From contig SWDT01000574.1 in NCBI GenBank assembly GCA_009193035.1, positions 1 to 64,000 of the forward strand: a stretch of DNA of 64,000 nucleotides, read 5' to 3'. This document shows positions 38,601-46,077 of this stretch, piece after piece. Position 1 is the stretch's first letter. Each line of letters begins with the position of its first letter. Below the pieces are notes generated by a model. That model searched no databases. It worked only from the letters and a program-made list of their open reading frames with translations, and was not told the origin of the DNA. The stretch is from Halicephalobus mephisto. Lineage: Eukaryota; Nematoda; Chromadorea; Rhabditida; Panagrolaimidae. A program made the translations under genes and the position numbers.

Positions 38601-41600
38601 TTAACCATAATTATAATTTATTCTTTTTTTTTAATTTTTTCGTGGGTTGGGAAGCAACCGGAATTCTGAAGGCGTCGGTTTTGGCCTCCATAATTGCCAA
38701 AAGAATTTTAAATTTTCTACGGAAATCATTCATTTTCGAAGTGGATGATCACATGGACTTTTTTGTATTTTAAAATATAAAATTCAAATAATTTTAAAAA
38801 TCCTAAATTAGCACCATTAGGGTATTTCGAAAAAAATTTTAAATAATTTTAAATTTTTTCATAAAATTTGAAAGTTTTTAGAAATTTTTACTAAATTATG
38901 GAAGATTTCAGAAAACTTTTGAAATTCTAGAATTTTACAGTACATTCAAAAAATTTCTAGAAGATTCTGAAAATTTTTTAATTTTTTTGAAAATCTGAGA
39001 AATTTAAAAATTTAATGAATTTTTGAAAATTTTGAATATTTTGAGAATCTTTTACAAAAATTTGAGAATTTTTATAATTTTTCATTAAATTTTGAAAAAT
39101 TCCAAAACTTTCAAAAATTCTATTAATATTTTAGGAAATTTCAAAATTTTATGAAATTTCGAAAATTTTCAAAGAATTCTGAAATTTTCTAAGATCTTTT
39201 GCAAAAATCTGAAAAAGTTTATAATTTTTTAATAAATTTCAAAAAATTCCAAAACTTTCAAAAATTCTATTAATATTTTAGAAAATTTCAAAAATTTTAT
39301 GAAATTTCGAAAATTTTCTAGAATTTTCCACAAAAATCCAAAAACTTCTAAAACTAACAAAATTCAGAAAATTTTAATTTCCATAAAATTTCAAAATTTT
39401 GCAAAAAATTCTAGTTCCAAAAAATGTCTGGTTTGTGACTTGAGATTTGCTTCCTTGAGGTTTCTGCTTCCCACTTTTGTAATTTGATAGCTGGATTTCA
39501 AAATTAAAAATAACTTTATTTTTTCCACTGTCTTCTTTATTTTTTTGTACTTGGAAGAAATTCGAGTTAGATATAAAAAATTAAAAAATAACTATTTTAA
39601 TTTTAAAACTTTTTAAAAATTTTTCAAAAAAAAATAAAAATAATAATTTTTAAAAAAATTTGGAAAATTAAAAGTTTTAAAAATTAAAAATTATTTTTTT
39701 TATAAAAAATTGAAAATAATAATTTTTATAAAAAAACTAAAAATTAATTTTTTTATAAAAATTGAAAATTATTTTTTTTTTTATTTTTAAAAATAAATTT
39801 TATTTTTTTTTTATTTTTATACGTGTGATAATTGATTAATTGCTGAATTATACGTGGTTTTGTTTTTTAAGAAACGTGATTTTCGAATTTTGGTCTCGAC
39901 GCGAAAAATTGATTTTTTATTTTTAAAATTGTAACTTTTTTAATTTTATTATTTTTAATAAATTTTTTTAAAAATTAAAATGGATATTTTTTTATTGATT
40001 ATGAAAAAAGTTAAAAATTAAAATTTTTCGTGTCGAGACCAAAATTGAAAAAATTAATTTTTTAAATCCTAAATTATCTAGGACAAAAACTTCAAAAAAA
40101 ACATTTAATCTGCGTCAAAGCCATTTTCCGTTCACGTGAACAAGGTCCATTGTCCAGACCCTGAGGCAATTGTCTGTTTTTCTGCATTCTCAATTTCAAA
40201 CTTTTGACTGACAAGTGGTTATTTTTTGAAAAATTAACATTAAAAAATGAAAACCATCAGAAATCGGTCGTCTTTCATCCAAAAAGCCGGAGTTATGACT
40301 AATTGTCCGAGATACCGGGATCCAGTCATCATGGTTAGTTTCCAGCGCTCCATTTCCTCAAAATTGATGATCAAAGTTCAAAGTTAAAATTTTAATTTTT
40401 AAAATTAAAATATTATTCAAATTTTTTCTATTACAAAAACTTTAATTTTTGTCTAGATTGTTAGAATTTAATATTTCTAATATTTCTCAAAATTGATGAT
40501 CAAAGTTCAAAGTTAAAATTTTAATTTTTAAAATCAAAACATTATTTTAATTTTTTCTATTATAATAACTGTTATTTTTATCTAAATCGATAGAATTTAA
40601 TATTTTTTCAATTTCCTCAAAATTGATGATCAAAGTTCAAAGTGGAAATTTGGATTTTTAAAATCAAAATATTATTCAAATTTTTTCTATTACAAAAATT
40701 TTTATTTTTGTCTAGATTGTTAGAATTTAATATTTTTTCTATTTCTCAAAATCGACGATCAAAGTTCAAAATTTTAATTTTTAAAAATTTGTTTTTTTCT
40801 AAATTAATAATTTCAATTTTATGTTTATATTTATTTTTAAAGTTGATGATTAAAATTTAAATTTTTCGTTCCAAAACATAATTTTTGGAACATAATTAGA
40901 CTTTAAAAATTTTAATAATTTAAATAAAAAATTTTAAATGTAAAAATTCCAAAATGATGTTTAACTGCGAAAGTTCAAAATTTAAACTTTAAATTTAATA
41001 AAAAAATGTTTTTTTTGAAAAATTTTTTGGTTTTTTTAAATGGAAAAATGCCAAAAATGAAGAAGAGACGACAGTTGTTCTTCAAAAAGTTCATCAAAAG
41101 TCGAATTTTCTTTAATTTTTTGACTCGAAAATTTTTTGAATATTTTTGATAAATTATGAATTTCATAAATTACTTGGTAATGTTTGAAAATTATCCAAAA
41201 TTTATTATTTCAAAAATAATAAAAAATTTTAAATTTTAAAAATAATTTAAAATTTCAAATTTCAAAAATTACTAAAAATAAAAAATTTTTTAAATTTAAA
41301 AATTTATTAAGGATTTTTGAATTTTAAAAATTAATAAAACTATTAAAGTTTATTAAAAATTTCGGAATTTTTAAAATTAATCAAATTTTTCAAAATTTTT
41401 AAAATTAATAAAATTTTTCAAAATTGTTAAAATTAATTAAATTTTTCAAAATTTTTAAAATAATGATTTTTAGCAAGTGGCAGCAGATGGAAATCCAATT
41501 CGTCATTCCTTGCTTAATCTCGTTGCTGAAGAAGATATTCCTGAATTACTTCAAGCCATGGCTGAAGAGGTAAATTTCTACATTTTACCGTATAATTTAT

Positions 41601-43237
41601 AATTTTAACATTTTCTATTTTTTATCTTTATTTTTAAAAATAATTATATTAATAATGGTCTTGAAAAAGAAAATTTTTTGCTTTTTTTAAATTAGAATTT
41701 TGATTTTTAATTTTTGAAATTTTTCGTTCTGAAACCAGTACTTTTTGAATTATTTCTTTTTTATTTTTAAAAACAATTAAATAAATAATAACCTTGAAAC
41801 GAAAAATAATCTATTTTTTAATCTCAATTTTGATTTTTAATATTTTTTTAAATTTTCGTTCTGAGATCAGTACTTTTTGAATTATTTTTTTTTTATTTTT
41901 AAAAACAATTAAATAAATAATGGTCCCAAAACGAAGAAAGATTGACTTATTTTCCGGCTATGACTTTGGTTAACAATCTTCTGAAATCCCCAAGAGTCGG
42001 AATTTTGTTTTTTTTCGATCATCGTCATCCGCCTTCGTTTTCGAAGCTTTCGAAAATTGTTTTGGTTTAAATTAGATTCAAAAGATAAATTTTAAATTAT
42101 TTTTTTCGAAAACATTTAAAATGTTTTTTTAACGGAAATTGAAATTATGCAAGTTTCTGAATCAAAAAGGCGTAGGTCCGGAGGAAGCGGCGTGAGAACC
42201 CCCATCTTGTGTTTATTTTACTTTTTTAAAATTAAAAAAAATTTTTAACTTTTTTAAAATTAAAAAAAATTTTTAACTTTTTTAAAATAAAAAAAAATTT
42301 TTAACTTTTTTAAAATCAAAAAAAATTTTTAACTTTTTGAAATTTATAGTTTTCTACATTAAAAACAAATTTTTTCACTCTTTTTTAAAATTTTAAAAAA
42401 CTTTTCTAAATTAAAAAAATTTTTTAAAATTTTTTTAAACTTTTTTTAAATTTACTTTTTTCTATTTTCTTAAATAATATGTTATTCTCAATATTATTTT
42501 TTTTTTCGAATATTATATTTTTGCAAAAATCAGAAACAAAATTTCCTTGAAAATTTTAAAAATGCTTTTAGAATTTCGAAAAAAACAATTTTATTATTCT
42601 TTATTTTTATTAATTTTTATCAATTTTCACTAATTTTTATTCATTTTTTATCGATTTTTATTAATTTTTATTCATTTTTTATCGATTTTTACTAATTTTT
42701 ATTAATTTTTTTATTAATTTTTACTAATTTTTATTCATTTTTTAAATATATTTTTTTATATATTTAATTAATTTTTATTTATTTTAGCATCACTTTGTTT
42801 TCGACGACTGTGAGACCATGCCCACGACCTCGGGCATCATCCACACCCCTGCGAAAAGACAAGAAAGGAAAAAACAGAGGAATGTCGACAGAATTTGCTT
42901 CGTAGAGAAGCCTCCAGAAGTCTTCGCTTATCTCGATGAGAACTCTGCCAATGAAGAAGGCGAATGGACAGATGGAATCCCTATAACTTTTGACGAATAC
43001 AAATCCATCGTTGAATCTGCTCAACAAGAACAAAATCAACAACATATGGAATTGGCCAAGTGGAGAATGATGATGGAACAGAATTACGGTCAATCAGGAG
43101 GGGATTCTGAAGTCGAAAGGCCTTCTGATAGAGAACTAGGAGTGACTTCGACTTTCGTCTATTCCGACGACAGAGAAATCTCCACTGGTGGTGTCCTACA
43201 GTACCGCCAAACAGACTCCGGAAATTCGGCCATTTAA
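5603..43237 (+). CDS. gene A: large low-complexity scaffold-like protein of unknown family, several alternative starts
   Basis: Not recognised. Reading splice sites by eye gives exons 5603-5647, 5801-5894, 7135-7611, 14237-14420, 15104-15698, 16554-16727, 17011-17191, 17611-17904, 30264-30676, 31898-31996, 41474-41569 and 42788-43237. All junction phases agree, and the total is 3,102 bases (1,033 residues). A second start, ATG 12541, replaces the first three exons and gives 1,231 residues. Further first exons begin at 29884 and 40247. The protein is rich in Pro, Ser, Gln and charged residues, with no membrane segment and no folded domain that I know. A PPPPLPPK stretch (about residue 893 in the 1,231-residue form) could bind SH3, WW or EVH1 domains. 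RVRF (256-259) and RICF (1117-1120) resemble PP1 docking motifs. The C-terminal exon (HHFVFDDCETM onward) looks the most conserved. It is probably a cytoskeletal or signalling scaffold, but that is a guess. The join between 7611 and 14237 rests on phase alone. Confidence 0.6.
5801..5894 (+). CDS. gene A exon 2, GYPGYPGY repeat
   Basis: It follows TTATTTTTAG and reads NDSRFGSSGQLVAKEQ, then a GYPGYPGY run. It ends in phase 1 at the unusual donor GTTGGT. The alternative donor four bases on (GTAATA) would put an early stop into the next exon, which favours GTTGGT. Confidence 0.6.
5900..7134. repeat. gene A intron with 80-bp TA-rich array (6395-6720)
   Basis: TATTTCGATGTATTAAAT recurs at 6401, 6481, 6561 and about 6654, a period of 80 plus one 13-base insertion. 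Palindromes such as TATATCGATATA are abundant. Two copies of CAAAAAGAGTACATTAAAAC (6125, 6248) precede the array. Segments 5950-6120 and 6785-6830 resemble the fold-back element near 19381. Confidence 0.7.
7135..7611 (+). CDS. gene A exon 3
   Basis: It reads VSQSASCSNLQQRTQFGPP onward and ends PEEN with donor GTAGGT in phase 1. It is Gln/His/Ser-rich and hydrophilic. Entry phase 1 matches exon 5801-5894, and exit phase 1 matches exon 14237-14420. It does not fit the in-frame 12541 exon, whose acceptor is followed by stops, which suggests alternative promoters rather than a simple chain. Confidence 0.6.
7640..12519. repeat. 4.9-kb repeat-filled intron or intergenic region
   Basis: No exon was found. 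Contents in order: A/T runs to 8030. A ~235-bp higher-order repeat at about 8265-9330, with CTTTCTCGGAAATTTCT at 8501, 8732 and 8970. TAAATAATTTTTAAATTTA words at 9850-10060. A ~65-bp repeat at 10505-10900 (GATTCTGGAAGTTTC, ATGACTTCAGAAGTAT). Hairpin-bearing repeats at 11527-12050. The ORF at 11356-11544 has no supporting feature. Confidence 0.6.
11527..12050. repeat. tandem units each carrying a 15-bp hairpin
   Basis: TCAGATGTTAAAATAAA (or a close variant) occurs at 11529, 11700, 11842 and 12019. In the later units it is preceded by its complement, TTTTAACATTTGAT, so each folds into a ~15-bp stem with a TTTT loop. Units also share CCTTCCAGCGGAC(G/A)GTTGAAG. An internal 36-bp block (TATTACTTAATATCTTC) is doubled at 11950-12000. 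Confidence 0.7.
12541..13750 (+). CDS. gene A alternative first exon (long form)
   Basis: ATG follows an AG acceptor at 12519-12520 and a 20-base leader with an in-frame TGA just upstream, so this is a start and not an internal exon. The 403 codons end in phase 1 at GTAAGA and read into exon 14237 as G|AT. The content is basic and Ser/Pro/Tyr-rich: a Lys-rich helix-like stretch around 100-113, a Tyr/Asp/Glu-rich middle, and RVRF at 256-259 followed by PPEEP. I do not recognise the family. The antisense frame 12939-12517 is a shadow. Confidence 0.8.
13795..14236. repeat. ~30-bp intronic repeat with GTGTCAGGACCGAAAA
   Basis: About ten copies of AAACTTTCGTGTCAGGACCGA and the variants TTTCAAGACCGAAAA and GTCAAGATTAGG fill the intron after exon 12541-13750. 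They are members of the dispersed family described in the findings. Confidence 0.8.
14237..14420 (+). CDS. gene A exon 4
   Basis: It follows TTATTCCAG and reads DIEYGPGIVQKLREKF, then a segment ending KKVELR, with donor GTAAGT in phase 2. The GPGIVQKLREKF stretch is predicted to be helical and is one of the less degenerate parts of the protein. Confidence 0.8.
14421..15103. repeat. intron with TTTCCAGTTGGGAC repeats
   Basis: TTTCCAGTTGGGAC occurs near 14581, 14737, 14852 and 15000, with AAATTGAATACTTTTAAGTT following in the first two. Each copy resembles a 3' splice site, but the frames after them do not join exon 4. The true acceptor is TTTTTAG at 15103. Confidence 0.65.
15104..15698 (+). 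CDS. gene A exon 5
   Basis: It enters in phase 2 (CG|T gives Arg) and reads DPNYNHQTQFTAFRRNHSED onward. It ends DPAPK at donor GTAATT, phase 0. It has many SxP and RSxS sites, PPISALRAKFEKQ in the middle and a KPQPPKIPDTKP proline stretch. No domain was recognised. Confidence 0.85.
15821..16400. repeat. ~141-147-bp tandem repeat interrupted by a MITE
   Basis: CTTCGAGACYCGGTTTGATTAC recurs at 15881, 16022 and 16347. Removing the 176-bp insert plus its TA duplication from the last interval leaves about 147. Units share CTAGCACCTAGG and AACTGGTTAATA. Confidence 0.85.
16078..16253. mobile_element. 176-bp pogo/Tc1-like MITE with TA target duplication
   Basis: The left end is CAGTAGAACTTGGATATAAG and the right end is its near complement, ending CCAAATCCGACTG. 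About 30-bp inverted ends match at roughly 25 positions. TA flanks both ends (16076-16077 and 16254-16255). The CAGTAGAAC-type terminus, TA duplication and lack of coding sequence fit a non-autonomous pogo/Tigger-type element. It is inserted in one unit of a tandem repeat, so it is younger than the array. Confidence 0.85.
16554..16727 (+). CDS. gene A exon 6
   Basis: It follows GATTACAG, reads DYIQHHQLRSPELPSPVSS, then a Ser/Pro run (SDRSPPPEEP), and ends FKTQ at GTAGGA. It is 58 codons, phase 0 to 0, so it could be skipped without a frameshift. Confidence 0.85.
17011..17191 (+). CDS. gene A exon 7
   Basis: It follows TTAATTTTAG and reads TLRDERSDEKNTFVVQKQKM, then TLPIGETYPQKSSS. It ends in phase 1 at GTGAGT. 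Confidence 0.85.
17611..17904 (+). CDS. gene A exon 8
   Basis: It follows GTTTTTTCAG and reads DTGITEVQRLLSRFTVMREQ, likely helical. A Gln/Pro-rich stretch (PPVQQQPKP) follows, and the exon ends ISITIGQGDK. The donor is GTTGGT, phase 1. Confidence 0.85.
20090..20540. repeat. ~130-150-bp tandem repeat with CACGTG
   Basis: TTTAGYTACAATAG begins units at 20091, 20243 and 20371; a decayed fourth starts near 20522. Units share GGGTTTTTCGCTT, GGGGAGATATTAGAAAGATT and, in two of them, GGATCACGTGRAAGAT. Confidence 0.75.
29884..29980 (+). CDS. gene A alternative first exon (MSLCAGYRPG form)
   Basis: A GC-rich island inside the last 400 bases of the 12-kb intron. ATG directly follows CTCCAG, and the 32 codons read MSLCAGYRPGSPIRRSVPLF and end PPQL. 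The donor is GTTGGT, the same rare donor used elsewhere in this gene. Phase 1 joins exon 30264 as A|AT (Asn). Its length does not allow use as an internal cassette between 17904 and 30264, so it is read as an alternative start. The acceptor has a poor pyrimidine tract. The opposite-strand frame 29960-29763 is taken as a shadow. Confidence 0.5.
30264..30676 (+). CDS. gene A exon 9, polyproline and acidic
   Basis: It follows TTTTTTTTAG and reads NDPSGSTLKHRP, then IPPPPLPPK. A Ser run and an acidic stretch (EESEEDIEEENN) follow, ending FLR at GTATGT in phase 0. The polyproline run could bind SH3, WW or EVH1 domains. Downstream in-frame reading beyond 30676 enters repeat sequence. Confidence 0.85.
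30830..31038. mobile_element. ~209-bp insertion flanked by CACCACA direct repeats, carrying a tRNA-like segment
   Basis: CACCACA occurs at 30823-30829 and 31039-31045. Between them lies sequence far less AT-rich than the host repeat and absent from the sister repeat units. It starts with the palindrome TGTCGCGACA and contains a cloverleaf-like region (30914-30982). There is no poly-A tail or clear terminal inverted repeat, so the class is uncertain: SINE-like or a small DNA element. Confidence 0.45.
30914..30982 (+). tRNA. tRNA-like sequence or tRNA pseudogene (anticodon position GGA)
   Basis: Stems visible: acceptor CTCTCG/CGAGAG (6 bp), T8 A9, D stem GCTT/AAGC with a 7-base loop, A26, anticodon stem CTTGC/GCAAG with loop CCGGATA, variable loop ACGAT, and T stem GCGGG/CCTGC (one G-T pair) with loop TTTGATG. 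Against function: the D loop lacks GG, position 33 is C instead of T, position 56 is T instead of C, the seventh acceptor pair is A-A, and a GGA (Ser) tRNA should have a long variable arm. A decayed or tRNA-derived sequence is likelier than a working tRNA. Confidence 0.45.
31898..31996 (+). CDS. gene A exon 10
   Basis: It follows TTTTTTTCAG and reads NSSFDNSSESDDEDYPGPHV, ending NRIGFYDP. The acidic Ser/Asp run suggests casein-kinase-2-type sites. It is 33 codons, phase 0 to 0, with donor GTTGGT. Confidence 0.8.
34800..35360. repeat. 140-bp tandem repeat with TTCATATATGRAA
   Basis: AGTTGATTTTTCATATATG recurs at 34861, 35001, 35141 and 35283, a period of 140. Units share TATGTAGTTC.CTTCTAAGA and CAACCGAAAA. 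Copies 2 and 3 are nearly identical, so the array is fairly young. Confidence 0.85.
40130..40141. promoter_or_regulatory. 12-bp palindrome with CACGTG E-box
   Basis: GTTCACGTGAAC is a perfect palindrome about 105 bases upstream of the candidate alternative ATG at 40247, in a short GC-richer patch. A bHLH site is possible; there is no direct evidence of function. Confidence 0.3.
40247..40333 (+). CDS. gene A alternative first exon (short form)
   Basis: Twenty-nine codons, MKTIRNRSSFIQKAGVM then TNCPRYRDPVIM, end in phase 0 at donor GTTAGT, which fits exon 41474. This would give a 210-residue protein holding only the conserved C-terminal part. The composition is coding-like against a very AT-rich background. 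No clear acceptor lies before the ATG, so this would be an independent transcription start. Confidence 0.5.
41474..41569 (+). CDS. gene A exon 11
   Basis: It follows TGATTTTTAG and reads QVAADGNPIRHSLLNLVAEE, then DIPELLQAMAEE. It is a likely helix with alternating hydrophobic and acidic residues. Phase 0 to 0, donor GTAAAT. It is one of the most domain-like stretches of the protein. Confidence 0.85.
41570..42787. repeat. gene A last intron
   Basis: About 125-bp units around CAGTACTTTTTGAATTATTT (41740, 41870), AACTTTTTTAAAATTAAAA (42230-42330) and ATTTTTATTAATTTTTATTCA words (42600-42780). I see no exon. Confidence 0.6.
42788..43237 (+). CDS. gene A terminal exon
   Basis: It follows TTATTTTAG and reads HHFVFDDCETMPTTSGIIHT, a basic patch (KRQERKKQR), then RICFVEKPPEVFAYLDE. 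An acidic segment (ANEEGEWTDGIPITFDEY), a Gln/Met-rich helix and a polar tail end at TAA 43235-43237. All candidate starts share it. The RICF following basic residues resembles a PP1 docking motif. The antisense frames (43093-42779, 43451-42981) are shadows and 3' repeat. Confidence 0.9.
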   Translation, partial: HHFVFDDCETMPTTSGIIHTPAKRQERKKQRNVDRICFVEKPPEVFAYLDENSANEEGEWTDGIPITFDEYKSIVESAQQEQNQQHMELAKWRMMMEQNYGQSGGDSEVERPSDRELGVTSTFVYSDDREISTGGVLQYRQTDSGNSAI

Positions 43238-43424
43238 TTTTGTAAATTTCTGAAAATTTCTGGAAATTTTTGAAAATTTCTGAAAATTTTTGAAAATTTT
43301 TGAAGATTTTTGAAAATTTTTGAAGATTTTTGAAAATTTTTGTAAATTTTTGAAAATTTTTGAAAATTTTTGGTGACTGAAATGTTCTTTGGCAATCTGA
43401 CGATCCTGATGTGATACATTTTTC

Positions 43425-43430
43425 AATAAA
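43425..43430 (+). terminator. poly(A) signal of gene A
   Basis: AATAAA lies 188 bases after the stop codon. Between them is a run of TTTTTGAAAATTTCTG-type repeats. Confidence 0.75.
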
Positions 43431-43437
43431 AGTATTC

Positions 43438-45329
43438 TTGTAAAAATTCATCTAAATATTGAATTTACAGAACTAAAATTACTGTAGAATATGTGGACTA
43501 CAGTATGGTCCGTAATTTTGGGAATATTGTAACTTAAAAAATGCACTTGAAATAGTTTTCTGAAACGAGTTTTGTATCATTTTGAAATCCTCAAAATACT
43601 GATTCAGAATCTGAATTTTACTTTTTTAACACCTTGACGACCGTAATTTTTTCTTTTTTCCTCTGTGAGCCACATTGTCGTCAAAGTTTTAAACGATTTT
43701 CTGAAGCGAGACGATTTAAAAAATCACTAAATTTAGGATTGAGTTTTTTAAGTTTTTGATCGCTTTTCGAAAAACCAACTCGATAGTTGTAATCAATACG
43801 TTAGGATAGAAAATAAAAAAAATTTTAATAATCTTTATTGACACGATGAGACGAAGATACAATTGTCATACAACTCTCACACAAGACAACCAAGTCTGAC
43901 TTACGCCCTACAGTATTCCACGCTCCCTGATATCCAGGTCATCTCTTCAAGTCCCCTCTAGCCTAATTTCCCATCCGAATACAATATAAAAAATACAATA
44001 AAATTCCAAAAAAACTAGTCAAAAGGATCAAAAAATCCAAATCCAGTGCGAGTCGAAGGAGAACAACTGTATTTTTTAAATATTTTAATTAAGAATTTAC
44101 TTCATTTTTAAATTCTAAAATTCCAAATCGCTATTACTACATTATTGAAACTAAATAACTCATTTTTGACAGCACATTTTGATTCGTCGTAAAATTTTTC
44201 TTATATTCTGTAATTTTGAAGGTTTTTGGTACTTGGGTTTTCGAGAAAATTTAAAATAACTCAAATTCCATCGACTAAAATGGCATTTCGGTCGTGCAAT
44301 CGACCAGTTGAATTTCTTCAAAAAATTTGACTGGTTGCATTTGACTCTCATCGCAGGCAATTCGAAAAATTTCTCACAACGAAAATTAATTTTTTTCGAA
44401 CATCTTCGTGTTTATTTTTTACCTAATTTTTTATTTATTTTCACTTTTTTTATTTTAAAAGTAACTATTTTTCGGAATTTTTTAAATTTTATTTATTTAA
44501 AATACGGTTTTTATATTTTTAAAAAGTAAGATTCTTTAGGTAATATTAAAAACGTTTAATTTTTTACGAAAACGATTATATATCAGTTATAAAATGCTGA
44601 ACTTGGAAACTTTGACTTCAAAGACCAACTTTGAAATTACTATATTTGAAAAATTCCGAATAATTATCAATTTTTTATTTTTTTTAAGCCGTTTGAAAAA
44701 ATCAAACGTGTCGAAATTGATTTTTTACATCGAATTATTCTCAGTTAAATTTTAAAAAATAAAATTTTAATTTCGATTTTGATTTAAAACGTGAAACAAA
44801 AACTTCTTTGTCAGTGCCGTTATTTTTTCGGAAATTTCTGACTGAAATAACAGCAAAAAAATTTTCTTACTGTAATGCTTCGTTTTTGTGGTTTAATTAT
44901 TCAATTTTAAGGTTACGGTAGTTTTCAAAATTAAATGTGTATTTGAAGAAGCGAAGAAAAATCAAACGCTTAAATTTCGGACAGTTTTGTAAAAAAATAT
45001 TGAACTAGTTACAGTATTCCTGAAAACTTTCAAAATTCAATAAAATTTTCAAAAACAACATTTTTAACCTTAAATTCTGGAAATTCCCACCGAGAGAATT
45101 TCGTAATATCTCTGATTTCTACAGTATTGTTTTTTTTACAAAATAATTTTTATTTTGAATTTTTCGGAAATAAAATATTAAAAATTAAACGAGTTTATCT
45201 GAGGAACCCGTTTTTTGGAGGATGACTAATCCTTTTTGACCGCATTTAACTGGATTCTCATTCATCGAAACCAAAGATTAATTGAAATCCACGGAGAGAT
45301 CTCCTATAAAAAGAATTTTGGATTTTCAG
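43438..45329. other. intergenic region
   Basis: No protein gene was found. 43831-43990 is an unusually GC-rich patch that may be the 3' end of a minus-strand transcript (see findings). A 15-bp hairpin lies at 44301-44337. The remainder is AT-rich, with several TACTGTA words. The ORFs at 44160-44360 and 44308-44529 show no coding features. Confidence 0.5.
43831..43990 (-). ncRNA. candidate minus-strand transcript end, identity unknown
   Basis: On the minus strand the patch ends with CAATAAAGATT, an AATAAA at about 43838-43833. It is much less AT-rich than its surroundings over about 110 bases and holds no frame longer than about 14 codons. This could be a small ncRNA or the 3' UTR of an undetected gene. 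I cannot tell which, and no known RNA family was recognised. Confidence 0.25.
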
Positions 45330-45347
45330 AAAGTTACATATTTAAGA

Positions 45348-46077
45348 ATGCTTCCTAAAAATTGTTGTTCTTGTTGCCAGAAGCTGTTTCCTCGTCTTCA
45401 AAAAGTAGAACACGATACGGACGAAAAATCCAAAAAAATTAAATGTTGTCCTTGTTGTGAAAAACTTGTCAAATTGTAAGTTATTTTGAAATTAGACAAT
45501 TCCAAAACTATCACTTTTCTAATACATTGAAATTGGTTAATTTTATTTCTTTAATTTCGTAGATTCTAAAGTTTTAAATAATTTCATAATTTCTAAAATT
45601 TCTTAGCTTTTAGAATCTACAAAATTCCTGAATTTTCGAAAATTTAATAAAAGATACTGTAATTTTTGGAAACTTCATAGAAGATACTAATTTTTGAAAA
45701 CTTCATAGAAGATACTGTAATTTTCGAAAATTTCACAGAAGATACTGTAATTTTTGAAAATTTAATAAAAGATTCTGAATTTTCCGAAGTATTTTAGAAC
45801 TTTTTAAAATTGAATATTTGCTGGATCTTCTAAAATCAAAAATTCAAAGTTTTTTAAGTTTAAAAATAACTTTAAAAAAAATAAATTTCAATGTAATTTC
45901 AGAATCAAAAATGTTTGGTCTTCTAAAAAGACACTAGAAAACGATAAGTCGGATCTGGTTGAAGATTATCCAGAAAATTTGAATTCAGAGAAAACCAAAC
46001 TTGACTCCGTTCAGAAGTTGGAAAATCCGAATTTTGTCGAAAAAGAAAATTTTTATTCATCTTGCCCTGGGGCATAA
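45348..46077 (+). CDS. small Cys-rich protein with twin CCxCC motifs
   Basis: Not recognised. Exons 45348-45475 and 45903-46077 join in phase 2 (TT|A) to give 100 residues. CCSCCQKL (residues 6-13) and CCPCCEKL (33-40) are near-identical octets separated by a charged linker. The C-terminal half is Lys/Glu/Asn-rich, and the protein ends SSCPGA. There is no signal peptide or membrane segment. The Cys clusters could be palmitoylated or bind metal; this is inference. The start is the first ATG after a strong GATTTTCAG acceptor (45329), with an 18-base leader, suggesting trans-splicing. CTATAAAAAG lies at 45304. The frame is open upstream but has no ATG. The introns and both splice sites are canonical. 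Confidence 0.7.

Larger units (their letters stand above)
31997..41473. repeat. 9.5-kb gene A intron, repeat mosaic
   Basis: Arrays seen: GCGAATTTAAATAAAAATTT (32150-32400); 148-171-bp unit around TTCATTACAGTAATC (32850-33240); 140-bp array (34800-35350); ~127-bp TTTTAGAAAATTCTAGAAAC units (35760-36420); ~107-129-bp CAAGACCGAAAA units (37570-38060); TTTTTAGATTTTTT words (38270-38560); 129-bp AAATTGATGATCAAAG units (40360-40800). The overlapping frames 32796-33227 and 33184-32756 and their neighbours are repeat translations. An alternative first exon is called at 40247-40333. Confidence 0.65.

Noticed and set aside
42981..43451. 156-, 76- and 61-codon minus frames
   Set aside because: Antisense of the gene A terminal exon plus the TTTTTGAAAATTTCTG repeat in its 3' UTR.
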